In this document: positions 11,628-24,902 of the stretch, in pieces
Numbering within the stretch: position 1 is the first letter of the stretch
Layout of the letters: each line of letters starts with the position of its first letter
Assembly (NCBI GenBank): GCA_029718625.1
Contig: CM056383.1
Span: forward strand, 68,494,158 to 68,558,157
DNA: 64,000 bases
Source: Synaphobranchus kaupii
Lineage: Eukaryota > Chordata > Actinopteri > Anguilliformes > Synaphobranchidae
Direction: 5' to 3'
Position numbers and translations under genes: made by a program
The notes under the pieces: model-generated
Seen by the model: only the letters and a program-made list of their open reading frames with translations
What the model was told of the DNA's origin: nothing
Databases searched by the model: none

Positions 11628-12305
11628 ATACTGTGGGATAATGTGCATGTTGACTGTAAAAAGCATTGCCTTAGCTGTGTGTACTGCCCAGGTGCACTGT
11701 GGGATAATGTGCATTTTGACTGTAAAAGCACTGCCCAGGTGCACTGTGGGATAATGTGCATTTTGACTGTAAAAAGCACTGCCCAGGTGCACTGTGGGAT
11801 AATGTGCATTTTGACTGTAAAAGCACTGCCCAGGTGCACTGTGGGATAATGTGCATTTTGACTGTAAAAGCACTGCCCAGGTGCACTGTGGGATAATGTG
11901 CATTTTGACTGTAAAAGCACTGCCCAGGTGCACTGTGGGATAATGTGCATTTTGACTGTAAAAGCACTGCCCAGGTGCACTGTGGGATAATGTGCATTTT
12001 GACTGTAAAAGCACTGCCCAGGTGCACTGTGGGATAATGTGCATTTTGACTGTAAAAAGCACTGCCCAGGTGCACTGTGGGATAATGTGCATTTTGACTG
12101 TAAAAGCACTGCCCAGGTGCACTGTGGGATAATGTGCATTTTGACTGTAAAAGCACTGCCCAGGTGCACTGTGGGATAATGTGCATTTTGACTGTGAAAG
12201 CACTGCCCAGGTGCACTGTGGGATAATGTGCATTTTGACTGTAAAAGCACTGCCCAGGTGCACTGTGGGATAATGTGCATTTTGACTGTAAAAGCACTGC
12301 CTTAG
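11628..12305. repeat. 47-bp minisatellite, about 14 copies
   Basis: ACTGTGGGATAATGTGCATT, or a close variant, recurs at about 11630 (variant) and then every 47 or 48 bp from 11694 to 12260. Each copy continues TTGACTGTAAAAGCACTGCC and CAGGTGC. The only common variation is one extra A in the AAAA run (48-bp units) plus a single A-to-G (TGTGAAAG) near 12195. The first unit and its spacer (11628-11690) are diverged and likely mark the ancestral edge. Because 47 is not a multiple of three and the unit has no stop in any minus-strand frame, all three minus frames stay open; these are not genes. Confidence 0.97.
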
Positions 12306-13986
12306 CGGTGTCCTCTAGGTCCTACATAGTCTGAGGTTCATGGTCATAAACTCTTCCCCTAACAAGCTTTCCATTGACCTCCGCCCCACTCCATTAAAAC
12401 AACTAATCTTCATGACGTAAATCTAAAGTTACTGTCCAGGGCAATGACCTTTCATCATTTCAAACGAGAAACTGACATTTTTTATTTATTTTTTTTAGAC
12501 ATGTGGAGATTCCATTCCACACCATCCCGAATGGGTGGAAAAGTAAAAAAATAAATAAACCTTAAAAATAATAAAAACTTTAAATCTGCATGTTATATAA
12601 TTTAAACCCCGTGCCTGAGACAAAAGGATTATTTCAGAGAGAAGCCCCGCATTGGGTCTGTCGTAAATAAAGCTGTGGGTATAAGCAGCCCCTGGTCTTG
12701 TACCACGTGTGCGTACACCACAGACCCTTGAAATGGAAAGGCAGCTGCTATGTGGGTTCTCAATGTCCTGCATGATTTGCAGACGGTATTGTATGAGGCT
12801 AGAGTACTTCTTTTTTTTTTTAATCGCGCAGACCACACATGAGGAAGCGAGAACTGGGACTGGTTGCTGTTAGTTACAGTGGACTGTGCTGGCCATATGC
12901 AGTATATCACAGGTACATACATACATAGATAACATGTAGCGGTCTCAAAGAACTTGTTTGAGTTAAGCCACAAGAGAAGGTCCATGTTACAACGTGCAAT
13001 TACAAATGTAGTATAACAGGGTATAATCTGACCCGCAATATAACACAAAACATTGAGACATTAAAATGAGAAACCACCCATTTGTTATAAAGGTTTCTTT
13101 CCTGAATTTATATCCATATGAAGTGTTATGGCATTTGAGAAGATATAAGCATGTCTGACTTTGCTTAATATTTATTTCAAAACAATAACAATGAAAAAAG
13201 ATTACATATTTCAAATCTACTAGAAAGTTTACTGTAGAATCGTGTAATTGTAATTTAGCATTACCAAAGGTTATTTGTCTAATGTACAAATTGTAGGAAA
13301 TATCTGAAAATATCAACAAACTAATATTGTTTGTATTATACAAAAAAATATATGAAATATAATTAATTAAAGAAGGGGTATATGTTCCAATTATTATAAC
13401 TAATGTGGTGGAAGGAAATAACTTCAAAACATATATATTTGGCATTAGTATACGTTAAATATTCCGGAAAAAATATCACATTTATAATTAATAATAATAA
13501 TAATAATAAAAGAGACAGAAAATAAGTGTCTTTGGCAGGAAAAGTATTGTGACGCATCATACATTTTTTTGTAAAATGTATTTTAAACTACAAACGAGGA
13601 AAAGCCAAAGGAGCAATATATCACTATTCCCCTGTTACCCACACACACAGCCAAGACGAAAGGCACTGCTTTAGCTCAGTTTTTGATGGTGAAAGAGAGG
13701 GTTAGCGACTTAGCGCAGACCATAAACGGCTCAGTAGGGAGAGCGCGAGCCACAGAGCGGGCTCGCGGGTCCCATTCTCGCTGTGGGAACAGACATGTGA
13801 GGCCTTGGCCTCCGCCACCACGGGGGGAAACGGGGAAAGTAATGAGGTCAATCTGCGACACAGCCGCCGTCCCCCAAGGGCCAGTGCAGGGAACCTCACA
13901 GATCTGCTCCCATTCAGTCAGATTCTCAGGGACTTTCATCTTACTTTACTGTCATTACCTTTCGGCTGAACGTATTTGCTCTCACC

Positions 13987-14040
<54 letters not shown>

Positions 14041-15852
14041 ATGGTGTGTACAGGGTGATAAAGATGAGGGTTGGAGGATGCAGAGACGAACTGATTTGAT
14101 GAATGCAGCAGATAAAAAGAAAGGGAGGGGGTTTATTTGGAAAGTAGCCGTTCCCCTGTTCCATTTCAGAGAGAAAAAGGGATTGTGACTTCCTACTGGA
14201 CTCTGATACAGACTCTGCTTTATGAGTTGATCTCATGATTTTTGTTGTGCACCACCTCTAAAATTATTTAAATTATTAACAGTTTTCAAGTGATACAATG
14301 CCATTGATTGATGGTAGTAATAAGTGTGGTGTTCTTAGCTTTGTAACACTAAAGTGTTTAATGTTTTTGTTAATAAAATTGTAGTATATCTATTAGATAG
14401 AGTGCATTGATCCAAATAGACTATCAGAGTTTATATGACACTAAACATGTGACTTTGCTTTGTTATTTATTCTATTCACTCTTTTTTTTTTTTTTACTTG
14501 AATAGAAATACATCATAATTATCATTACATTATTATGTATTGCATTTATATACAAGTAATTACCTCATGCTTCTTCATGTTTTGTTATTATTATTATTAT
14601 TAGTAGTAGTTGTAGCAGTAGTGTGCTGTTTCTCAAGAAGTCATAAAATAAAATCCAAAATGTCCAACTTCCATTATGAAGAACGTTCTATACATTTATA
14701 CATGAAATAAATAATTATTTATTAATTACTGAACTATATGATAAAATAGATTAACAATTATAATAATGTATGTGTGTATTTATTACATTTTAAAAAGATA
14801 ATTGAAATCTTTAAATATATGTTTTGCTGTAGTAGGACATTCCTTGTAGTTTATTGGCATTCATTTCCTGAGTTTAGTAAAACTTTACAATAGTTTAGAA
14901 TATGAATCCATTGTTATATAATCAGAATTTTGTTGTTTTAAGTGCCTGTTTTTCAAAGAAAATGTTTGAATATTGTTCTGGTTTTGAAAGATAATGACCT
15001 AATGTTGTATTGTTTTTAGCAAATTGTTCAGAACACAAAGTGATTCTTGTGTAATCTCCGTGAATTATTTTTTATCAGAGGATTCAGTCAAATATGTATT
15101 CATGCAAGTACATATTTGTCAGTGAGTATAAATGCACTTCACCCTCGGAAAAGTGTGGATTTGCCCACACGCTCTGGCAGATTTTCTAAAATAATAAAAC
15201 ATATGTTAAAAGCAGATACCTAATAATAGCAGTGCCAGTGAGTCAAAATAATATGAAACGATTTTCAACTGCAAGCAGCGTGCACACTCCATGGAGAGAT
15301 TACTATTGGAAATAATAAAAATTAATATTCATCAAAACATACATCACCCATGACAGGGTGTAGCCTACATTCATTTATAAAACTGGCCATTTAAGAAATG
15401 CACCTGTATTTGTAATATTATTATTATTATCATTATTATCATGATGATAATGATACGTGTTAAATAGTATATAGTGTAAATTATTTTCAAAATATGACCG
15501 AATGTATGACACATACAATTAAAATATTTAAATATGGTGTACAATACAATGGTTCAGTACATCATTTTGGACCATTTGAAAACCATTTTAAAAGCATTTT
15601 ACTTTCAGACATTGTTCAGTCTTATCCTTTTTTATTTACAGGAAAACAATATCAAAGATAGCCTATCTATGGACCACAGCAGGGCCTTCACAACATCCAT
15701 TATACAGTAGTACAGCCCTGGGGAGCTCTGAAATGGTGTTAAGAGTGTGAACCGATAGAGAATTAACCTCTTGTGCCCAGCATCAGAGCTGGTTAGACTC
15801 CAGGATACGGTCTGCTATGAACACTGCCAGCTGCTTTAGCCAAAAGAGTTTC
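12306..15852. other. Non-coding DNA, no gene seen
   Basis: Strongly AT-rich from about 12480 to 13560 and from 14240 to 15650, with TAA/ATT trinucleotide runs (13487-13509, 14585-14601). A less AT-rich patch at 13680-13940 has no recognisable coding content. Confidence 0.5.
13991..14038. repeat. (GA)n microsatellite
   Basis: Twenty-four uninterrupted GA dinucleotides. Confidence 0.97.
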
Positions 15853-16545
15853 TAGTGCAATATATAACACTACCATCACTACACTTTCTAGTGCAATATA
15901 TAGCACTACTTTCACTACACTTTCTAGTGCAATATATAGCACTACTGTCACTACACTTTCTAGTGCAATATATAGCACTGCTGTCACACTCTAGTGCAAT
16001 ATATAGCACTACTGTCACTACACTTTCTAGTCCAATATATAGCACTATTGTCACACTTTCTAGTGCAATATATAGCACTATTGTCACACTTTCTAGTGCA
16101 ATATATAGCACTACTGTCACACTTTCTAGTGCAATATATAGCACTACTGTCACTACACTTTCTAGTGCAATATATAGCACTACTGTCGACACTTTCTAGT
16201 GCAATATATAGCACTACTGTCACAACACTTTCTAGTGCAATATATAGCACTACAGTCACTATACTTTCTAGTGCAATACATAGCACTACTGTCACTACAC
16301 TTTCTAGTGCAATATATAGCACTACTGTCACTACACTTTCTAGTGAAATATATAGCACTACACTTTTTGTGCAATATATAGCACGACTGTCACTACACTT
16401 TCTAGTGCAATATATAGCATGACTGTCACTACACTTTCTAGTGAAATATATAGCACTACTGTCACTACACTTTCTAGTGCAATATATAGCACTACTGTCA
16501 CTACATTTTCTAGTGCAATATATAGCACTACTGTCACTACACTTG
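15853..16545. repeat. 36-bp (some 33-bp) minisatellite with a hairpin core, about 20 copies
   Basis: Units read ACTTTCTAGTGCAATATATA followed by GCACTACTGTCACTAC. The core TAGTGC-AATATATA-GCACTA is an inverted repeat with a perfect 6-bp stem and 8-base loop, so the array can form about 20 regularly spaced hairpins. A subset near 16010-16150 lacks CTA (33 bp), one unit near 16360-16380 is truncated, and a few stems carry mismatches (TAGTCC at 16028, TAGTGA at 16343 and 16440). Since 36 and 33 are multiples of three, frames stay open through the array on both strands. They encode only the repeat. Confidence 0.96.
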
Positions 16546-19500
16546 AAATTCCACAGCATGCGTCCCGAAGGTGATGGTAGCTTCATACGGAGCTCATATG
16601 TTTTATGGAGTAGAATTCAAGTACTCCATTTGTTTTACATTAAATGCACACATTTCAAAAATATAATGAAATATCTTCATGCTTTTCTGTGGCATTATTT
16701 GACATATCATAGTATTGTCTGTTTTAAAAATTATCAGAAAAAAAATCTTTGTTATTAAACTATCTACTAAATTATATAGAACATACTCATATGTGCCTTT
16801 GTAGAATGTAATGCCATTTATGACCACTGCTTTTTTTCCAATAATGTAATCATTCAACCTAGTTACTGGAGAGCAATATTTCCTGTTTGATAACTGTAGT
16901 ATTCATCTGTTGTATATGAATGTTTTAAAATCTTAATTTCACACCTGCATGTGCTTAAAAAGGGCTAAAAACTGGCTGTCCAATTTATTTTGGCCAATAT
17001 TTTATACTGTACAAGCAGCTGACTTTAGCAGCAGTTTACACGCCTATATATGCACATGTCCTTGTGTGGAAACAACTTTAAAAACATCCATTTATAGTAC
17101 AGTACACCATGCCAGTGATGAGTCATAATCCGTCTTTTGACCACAGCCAGCTTCAAATATAAATAGAATATTCCCCAGTGGAGAAATTTCAATTGTATTT
17201 CTTTTTTTTTTCTTTTTTTTCTTGAGAGCTCAGCTGTTTTCAGAAAATATTTCCATGATCATGTGGCAGACGTTCATAGATTATTGGAATAGTCATAGAA
17301 AGAGCCACTGTCCATAGAGTAAGTTGGCTAGATTTTGTCTGTTTAAAGGATCATTGCGATGTAAAGGTGTATAGATGCATGTGCACAGTGGTGACATTAG
17401 TGCCATTGATTACTGGTGTTCTACCAAACTGCCCTACCCCTCTGGATGACCTATGAACTCAAACTCCACATGCAACGTAAAGCATTTCATCTTGGTGTCA
17501 ATTAGTTACGGTAAATAAACTCAACCTTGCAGAATTGCACGCACGCACACACACTTTGGCACTTCATTCTCACTTCCTAAATTAAATTGGTCACAGGGTT
17601 TTCTTGGGGATCAATGACATTCTGAGACGGTTTCCTCTTCATTGTGCCAGCAGGACGATTGTTTCACACGAAGTGTCGGCAGAATGATAATCAGCACATC
17701 AGCTATTACAGGAGCGTCTGGGAGAAAACCCAATACAGTCTCCACAGCCGTATTCGCCCGCTATTGTATCCCTGGATTCTTTTTTCCCCCCTTCTTCTTG
17801 GCGGGATAGATTTGCATTTTAATGTAAGCAGCTTATAGACTCCGCTGCCGTGTCAGGGATACCACAAGTGGCATCATTAAGCGGACTAAGCCGGATTAGC
17901 CCTGATGGAGTCAGATAATACAATAACAGAGGTCCGCCAGGATTAGAAAACAGAGTCTGTCTGCGGATGCATGATAGTCCACAGAAGCAATGTCTTGAGA
18001 TGATAAATAAAAAACGCAAGGGCTTAAACCACCTCTCTTCAATGTCCATTTCTTCCTCATTCTTAAAACCAAGAACGTCCAATAGTATGAATACAATTAA
18101 GAGGAGTATAATATGTGTTTGTAATTCTAGGTTTGAGCCAATGGCCTCTTGCTGGGACTTGGACGTTCCAGTCATCCTGAATGCGGCTAAAAGCTTTAAG
18201 GATGGATGATATGTTCTCCACCATTGAACAAACACACCAGCCGCCTTCTCATAAAACACCTTGCCATTGAATGGCATCCATTAGGAGGGAGAATGTGGGG
18301 AGGGACAGGAAACAGGAAGCGATTTGTCCTCCTATACAGTGATCTGTCCCCTACAGACAATCTGCCTCACCATTTAGCCGTGCGCTTCCTGCTAGCGGAA
18401 AGTTAGCAACCAATCATACGTCTCAAAAAAAAAGAAAAGAAAAAGCATTGGCCTAAAGTTAGAAGAAAAATAAGGCTGACATCCAAAACTTGTGAAAATA
18501 TGTCTGCAAAATGAAAATTAATTAGATTCATTTTACTTATTTATTTTTTGCAGTGAAGCGTAGAAAATCTATGTTTCAGTCGTTGTTTAGTCACACCTCT
18601 GCTTGTGCATACGTGTGGGCGCAGAAGTGAAATGGCGGGTGGCGGTTTTTTGTTTGGGGGGGGGGGGGGGGGGTGCTCTTTGTGTTGGTTGTTAATTGGA
18701 GGTGTCAGAGTGAAAGCTTTACACGGGAGATGTCAGGGAGCCATATGTCGGTGAATTTAACCCTCACTCGCAGTCAAAAGTAGCAGGGATGAGCGACCTG
18801 TCAATCAGAGGCCGTGAGCCTGCGTTGGTCACACACCGATGGGCGTTAGAAGAGATTATTTACTGTGTGTGATTGGGCTGAAAGTATATTCATGACCATA
18901 CAGTAGCATGTTGCCTCTATAAGATAAAGAATGCAAGCAGGAGGCACACATGATAAGATTCATAGAATCCGATAAAATCTGATTATTATTTTGTTGATGT
19001 GGTTTCCCTTGTGGAGCTATGCCGGTGCCAGTGTCGTATTGTTTGTGTTATTTTTGTTTAAAAAGACATAAAACAGTGTTCCGCCTTCATTTTATATATT
19101 TTTTGGTGTTGGGGTTTGGTTGGAAAACACTATTTTGTGTTGTCTGCTGCAAAATAAGGTTTTTTATTGATTGACCATAATGGTGCAATAAACAAAGGAA
19201 AATAAGGTTGCATTCTTTGCACTCATAAATGTATGAGCTCTGAATAAGCAATAGTGAGAGCTGGATGCTACAGATTCTTAAGGAAGTGTGAGGAACCGCA
19301 CACACAGACTACAGGAGTTACATTAAAGAAAATGTTTGTTCAATTCTGCTTTAGTGTTCATACAATAGCAATATGCTTATTTATTTCCAATTGCTCATAA
19401 TCATTATTAAATAAATTTACTAATGAAGTACCTTTAGATTGAAGAACGATTTACAATTAAAATATTTACATAAGAAATTAAATCAATATAATGATCTTAT

Positions 19501-21649
19501 TCTCATTATTCAGAGTTGAAAGGTTTTTCTATATATAAAATAGAATATAACTGTAAATAACAAACTCATTTAAAATTGGTGGCCATTCCCCGTAATGTTG
19601 AACGGGTCTGATGAATTAATTCCTAATAGTTTACCATTTAAAAGCCATTATATGTTAGAGTGCACAAATCCATTATTTTCAACACAAAGGAGGCAATAAT
19701 GTGATAGGATACATTCCCAAAGTAAAACACATGAGCAGGTATGTACATTTTGATTGATCATCTCATTTATTGTTTCGGTATTTAGTAATATTCAATTAAT
19801 ATGGATAGCAATAATTAACCATTTGCAGTTCCCTCAGAAAAAGAAGCATATTTTCAATATAGTGCATTAAAAGTGTTTTTGTTATAAAAAACTCTTTCAT
19901 AACTCAACAAATTGAGTTACTAAAATATTCCACAATATGTTGACATCATTACTTTTAATACTTAATCATTATTATAACTGATAAGGTATCGCCACTAAAA
20001 ATACACCTTTTCCTTCCTGTCACTATCTGATGATGTCAAGAGTTTATTAACCCCACGCTGCTGTCGCTGGTTGATGATGTCAGGGAGGGTTTGAGGGGCG
20101 CTGTCGGGTGTTTTGAGAAGAGAGACAGCAGATTAAAGGGGACAGCCCTGAGTGTGCGGATATTGTCCTCGGATGGAAATTACAAGCTTGTGTCACAGCG
20201 GGGGGGGGGTGAGAGATCAGACTGGCGGTGCTCTCCGCGGCGCACGACAAGTCCGTCTTCTGCCCCTCATTGCAATTCCCCTTCCTCCCCCCGAGCAGGG
20301 GCCACTGATTAATCCTTATCTCTGTACCGCGTCCGTCGGCTTTATCTCTTTAATTATGTTTCCGCTCACCTTTAAACCGGCCCTCCCTCATCGCCGAGGC
20401 CTCCACTCCCTTGCGAGAACAAGCAACGTTATTTTCGGTTCACACCCCTCCCCTCAAAACCCCTATCCCATCTCCACCCTGAGTGTCACCCTCGCAGTGC
20501 AGCTCAGGTTTGAGATAAAAGCCCCCCAGGCCTCCCAACCCTTCATATCCGCTCACTGACATCTGCCCCCCCTAATATGTCTAACAATCTTCAACACAAG
20601 TGTTCTCCGTGGATTCTCCAATACCCCAAAATAAGTGATTATAATGCTGAAAAACCTCAACCCTTTGAAGAGTAGGTTTTTTTGGAATGTTTTTTCCATA
20701 ATACTAAGTGTTTGCCTGCAGAAGACTTGCTGGATTTCCTGTATTGTTTGGAAATAGATAGTCGGGTGGTGCAATAAAAAAGGTCAAGGATACAGGCATA
20801 TATGTATAGATGAATGTTTGTGGTCGCAATTTTGGAAACAGGTTCTTGAACACCCACCATACAAGCCCCCCACCCACCCCACCCCACCCCCCCAACCTCA
20901 ACCTCAACCTCCTCAACCCCCCTGGCATCCTAAGACTGTTTCCATAGCGCCAACAGGGATTAGCAAGTGATTCACTGTCCAAGATTGCCAGCTTAATGTA
21001 CAATAGAAAGCTCAGACGCACACATCCCCCCCCCGAAACCCGCTATCTGAGGTCAGGGCAATGTACAGGCTGCATATACAGTGACAGTCACCCAAAGTGC
21101 CCCGCTGAGATCACACTCCAAAAAAGGCGCCATGGCAATGCAGTGGCGCTTAACGCATAGAACATCATCAGAGCACGGCTGCTTCATCAGTGCTCCCATA
21201 CATACATCCAGTGGCATTATGGGAAAGAACACCTAAACCCTGCACCCCCCCCCCCCCTCCCCCCCGATCAGCCCAACATAGCAGGGCGTTCCAGGAAATC
21301 TAAACAAGCAGAGGACAGCACAATCGTAACTCCATGCAGTAGTTAGCCCTGCCTAATTTACTACCATTCTTAGTTAGTGCATACCTGTGAGAGGATTTTT
21401 CTATTCATTCAACAGAAAAGGTTGGGGCCTCCTTCAGCACCCCCATCCTAGATCTTATGCACACTGTATGAGTATGAGTCTAGGGCTTTCAGGGCTCTGG
21501 GTATGGGCCACTGACAGTCCTGTTCTCCCTGGTATCACACTGACCTTTTAGGCAGAGCTTGCCAGAAGCTTCCATGAATCTCCTCCGTTATCATTCTGTC
21601 TGGAGAGAATGTACCCACCCGACCCCACCCCGGTGCCACCTGTCCCCAT

Positions 21650-21653
<4 letters not shown>
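16546..21653. other. Non-coding DNA, no gene supported
   Basis: A long gene-free stretch. 17640-18400 and 20030-20570 are less AT-rich and look more complex than their surroundings, so they are the most plausible places for conserved non-coding elements, but I cannot confirm conservation. A G run interrupts the sequence at about 18655-18673, and C-rich tracts occur at 20868-20900 and 21245-21265. Confidence 0.5.
18655..18673. repeat. Poly(G) tract
   Basis: Nineteen consecutive G residues. Such a run may form a G-quadruplex and is error-prone in sequencing. Confidence 0.9.
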
Positions 21654-21698
<45 letters not shown>

Positions 21699-21715
21699 GC
21701 CCTCATGCACGCGTG

Positions 21716-21800
<85 letters not shown>
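21654..21800. repeat. Long (CA)n microsatellite in two blocks
   Basis: A CA block (about 21654-21698), a short interruption ending ATGCACGCGTGCGTA, then a second pure CA block (about 21719-21800). All long frames across it are artefacts. Confidence 0.97.
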
Positions 21801-21802
<2 letters not shown>

Positions 21803-22039
21803 TGTAATAGACACATTTGAACACTTTGTGTGTCGCCTTCTTAATGTCCAATTGACTAGCCTTTCATTCTTAAATATTAAAAATATAATTTTAGAGTTGG
21901 AGGTAAGTGAAAGCTTGTGAAGTTTAAAACCCGTATGGAAAAGTATCCAGGATCACCATCAACAAAATCAGAGATAAAAAATAAAAAAAGACTAGAAAAG
22001 AAAAAGACTAAAAAAAGAGTATATTTTCTTATGTTTTAG

Positions 22040-22266
22040 AGAGCTACGGAGCCCGGGGTCAAAATGACCCCGCACAACACCTTTGTATACAAAGTAGGTA
22101 CAGGACTTTTTAAAACAGCATTATGTTTATTGCATGCGTACTATTTAACCACACCAAATAAGGAAACGTCAAACAAGATGGAAAAATAAGGTTATCTGTT
22201 TTTTTTTTTTTTAAATGTCAAACTCTGAACGGGGTGAAAATGGACCCCAAACATAACAGGAGGGTT
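22040..22266. mobile_element. Possible TTAA-type (piggyBac-like) miniature element
   Basis: The right end reads, on the minus strand, TTAACCCTCCTGTTATGTTT followed by GGGGTCCATTTTCACCCC. On the left GGGGTCAAAATGACCCCG occurs at about 22056-22073. Paired GGGGTC...GACCCC motifs near the ends and a TTAA next to CCCTCC fit piggyBac-like non-autonomous elements common in fish. I could not find a matching TTAA and terminus on the left, so the boundary there is uncertain and the element may be truncated. Confidence 0.45.
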
Positions 22267-23572
22267 AACCATTGGCCGCACATGCGTATTGCCGTGTATG
22301 GAATGGCAGGTGAAACAATGTAAAAGATGGAAGGACTCGACTCTCCTAGCAGCCATAGGCCAAGCAGCTGTGAGTTGTGTTAACTGGATCAGCAGAGGGG
22401 TACCGGGGCGGGGAGGCAGGCTTGCTGACTATAACTCGGGGGAGCTTTAACCTGAAGAGGACAGGGTGCAGTTATCTCATGTGGAACCACTTGGTATCAA
22501 TGAGAAGCCCGGTCCCTCGCAGACAATACAGCTCTTTGATGAGCCCGATCTCGGCCACCTTCAAGGCGCAGAGTTAATGAGAAGTTAAATGACCCCCTTT
22601 CATGTGAACAAAATTGTTTTTTTTAAGGATTAAGGGATTAGTGCGGGGCTAAATCCTTAAAGGGCTTCAAATACCTTAATATTCATTCAAAAAGGTACAA
22701 AAGAAGGCCTCCTAATAACGCTCCTCGTCGTTCCCCGTCCGTTTCACTGGGAGTACACAACGCTTCAACCAAGTGCCCACCGAACAGGCTCGTTATTTCA
22801 CCGTTGTTTGCGTACGATAAGAACGGGAATCGAAATAGTCAATTTATAATAATGAATGCGTGTGTTTGAATCACAAAAGCCCTCCCTAGGCCAAACCTAC
22901 ATCCAGCGCAGAGCTGCTGAACGTCCCTTCTTACTGACATTAGAGATAAAACAGAATAGATGACACACCCAATGTCACTGATACCAAAATTATAAACCCT
23001 GGTAATAAGGACCGCATTTTAATTCTCAGAATATGGCAAAAACTGAAGGCTCACCATGCCTTCTTTTAAACACAGCGTGTTTTAACTTAGTCATTGATAA
23101 AGGGAGAAACACTACTTACATTTCAAGACAGACCGATAGACAGATAGACCGTGAGAAAGAAATAGTGAGAGAGAGAGAGAAAGAAAGAGAGAGAGGGGAA
23201 GAGCAAGAGAGAGAGAGACTAGCCTCCAGATCAATATCCTGCCAGTGTCAGCATTGCATGACAGAAAAGAGGACATAACATGAACTCACAAAAATACTTC
23301 TGAATTACTGACGATATTTAATTAATCCGTAAAAAAATTCTAATTCCATCGTGGTTTCATTCAGATTATTAGTGAAATACAATTTAAGCTATATATGTCT
23401 GGGTCTGCAATTTGTCTTTAGCTGTTCATAAAAACAGTATAGATGAAAATATTTGCCTTTTCCACAAGACCCTGAAAGCATGTTGCTCATTACCAGGTAT
23501 CTCATGAAAGACAAGTTTTAAACCTCAGTGGAAAAACCCTGTCAAATAATTAGCCTGGTCCAATTAGCATAA
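22267..23572. other. Non-coding DNA, no gene seen
   Basis: Mixed composition, with a GA-rich tract at 23150-23218. No recognisable coding segment. Confidence 0.5.
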
Positions 23573-23730
23573 CCCGCATATCTTTGGACTGCGGGAGGAA
23601 ACCGGAGTGCCTGGAGGAACCCCACACATACACAGGGAGATTATGCACACCCAGAAAGAACCCTGGCCTGGATTCGAACCCAGGACCTTCTTGTTGTGAG
23701 GGGACGGTGCTATCCTGACACCTAACCCTG
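23573..23730 (-). mobile_element. tRNA-derived SINE copy
   Basis: Read on the minus strand, a head contains TAGCACCGTCCCCTCACAAC (A-box region) and GGTCCTGGGTTCGAATCCAG, whose GGTTCGAATCC is the canonical pol III B-box. Then follow TGTGTGGGGTTCCTCCAGGC and CGGTTTCCTCCCGCAGTCCA. This head-and-body arrangement is a widespread fish SINE type. Deviations such as GGATAGC for GGTTAGC and several body mismatches indicate an old copy. Edges are approximate and I do not assign a family name. Confidence 0.75.
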
Positions 23731-24902
23731 TTCAATTCAATAAAGATTAAATTAGCAAGGCAACCGATCAATGACAAATTCCGATGGGATCCTCTTCGTT
23801 TGGGCTATAAAAGGTGCTTCGGTTAGCAATGGCCAGCAAATGGACGCCCAGCTTCGCCATACAAGTGTCATAGCTAGTTAGTGGAGGGAAGGGAAACTAT
23901 AAAGAGAGGCGCTCCAGAGACGGTCAACGAGATGGGATGCTTGACGACACGTGTAGTGTATTAAATAGATTCCCATAAATGAAGGGGGACCACCCTGATA
24001 ACATGGATACAAGGATAAAATACTGCTTTCACAAAAGCTGCGTTTTATTCTCAGGGAAGAACTCCATGAGCTTCTATTGTGAAAATGGAGTCCCGAGACA
24101 TTCTGGCAAACCCGCTGATACAATAAATTATGTCAAAAGAGAACTGAGAAAAATGACTCAAACAACCTCATGATGAATAATAAACGTATCATTCTGCACA
24201 TTATAAATGATTTCGCCCTGCAATGCACGGTCGACACAGAGCTGGCATGTAATGTGCGTAAAACACCAACGGTTGGCTGTATAACTGAGTCAAATATTTT
24301 CTGGCCCGTAAAAAAAAAAACAAGGTTGAAATAAAATCCTGCCAGTTATGTTAGGGTAAAGTAAAAAATGATTTAAAAAATTATGATTTATGAATACTAA
24401 AATTATTTTTCAAGTAATGTACAAATAAGGGCAGCATATTTGTTCTTCTCCTACGTGCCCCAGTGCAGGCTGGGAGAGGCGGAAAGGTCTTGTTCGGGAT
24501 TACATTTAGCTTTTTTTGGCCAGATTTCGCAACAATCCTCTTGAGTGGTCTGTGGGGTGGCTAAGCAGAGGGGTTTATGGCTCAACAGAGACCTGTAGAG
24601 TTCTGGAGGTCTTAAGCACTCTGATCCACCCGCACCCCCAAACCCCCGCACCCCCTGCCACCACAGAGCATAGAGGCCGGGCAATGACTGTGAAACGTTA
24701 TTGAATTAGGACTGTGGGGGGGGGCACATCAAACATAGGGCCAGATGTATCTACAGCATGTGTACGCACTGCATAACACGACTTAAAAACGTTTGCGTTT
24801 GTCTATAAAGCCCTTTATATGCATGTGCCCGGTGTGTGATACGCATCCCGCCTTCGTCCTACAGTCCAATGAGTCCACATTGAGTGTACGTGCATTTAAG
24901 AC
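23731..24902. other. Non-coding DNA, no gene seen
   Basis: No supported gene. The segment from about 24738 (AGGGCCAGATGTATCTACAG) up to the start of the duplicated region resembles the end of a dispersed repeat but has no partner terminus in view. Confidence 0.45.

Noticed and set aside
11531..12297. Minus-strand frames of 208-249 codons with repeated peptides (LSHSAPGQCF, YPTVHLGSAF, MHIIPQCTWAVL)
   Set aside because: They are the three rotating frames of the 47-bp repeat, all open because the unit lacks stops. No flanking coding signal or protein similarity.
15853..16545. Regular spaced repeats resembling a CRISPR array
   Set aside because: Units abut directly with no unique spacers, there are no cas genes, and the DNA is vertebrate.
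15836..16586. Long frames on both strands with repeats such as SDSSAIYCTRKC
   Set aside because: Repeat units of 36 and 33 bp keep frame, so any stop-free unit yields a long frame. Open on both strands, which is diagnostic of an artefact.
23573..23730. A tRNA gene, suggested by GGTTCGAATCC
   Set aside because: No acceptor stem pairing or anticodon arm. The body sequence is that of a SINE.
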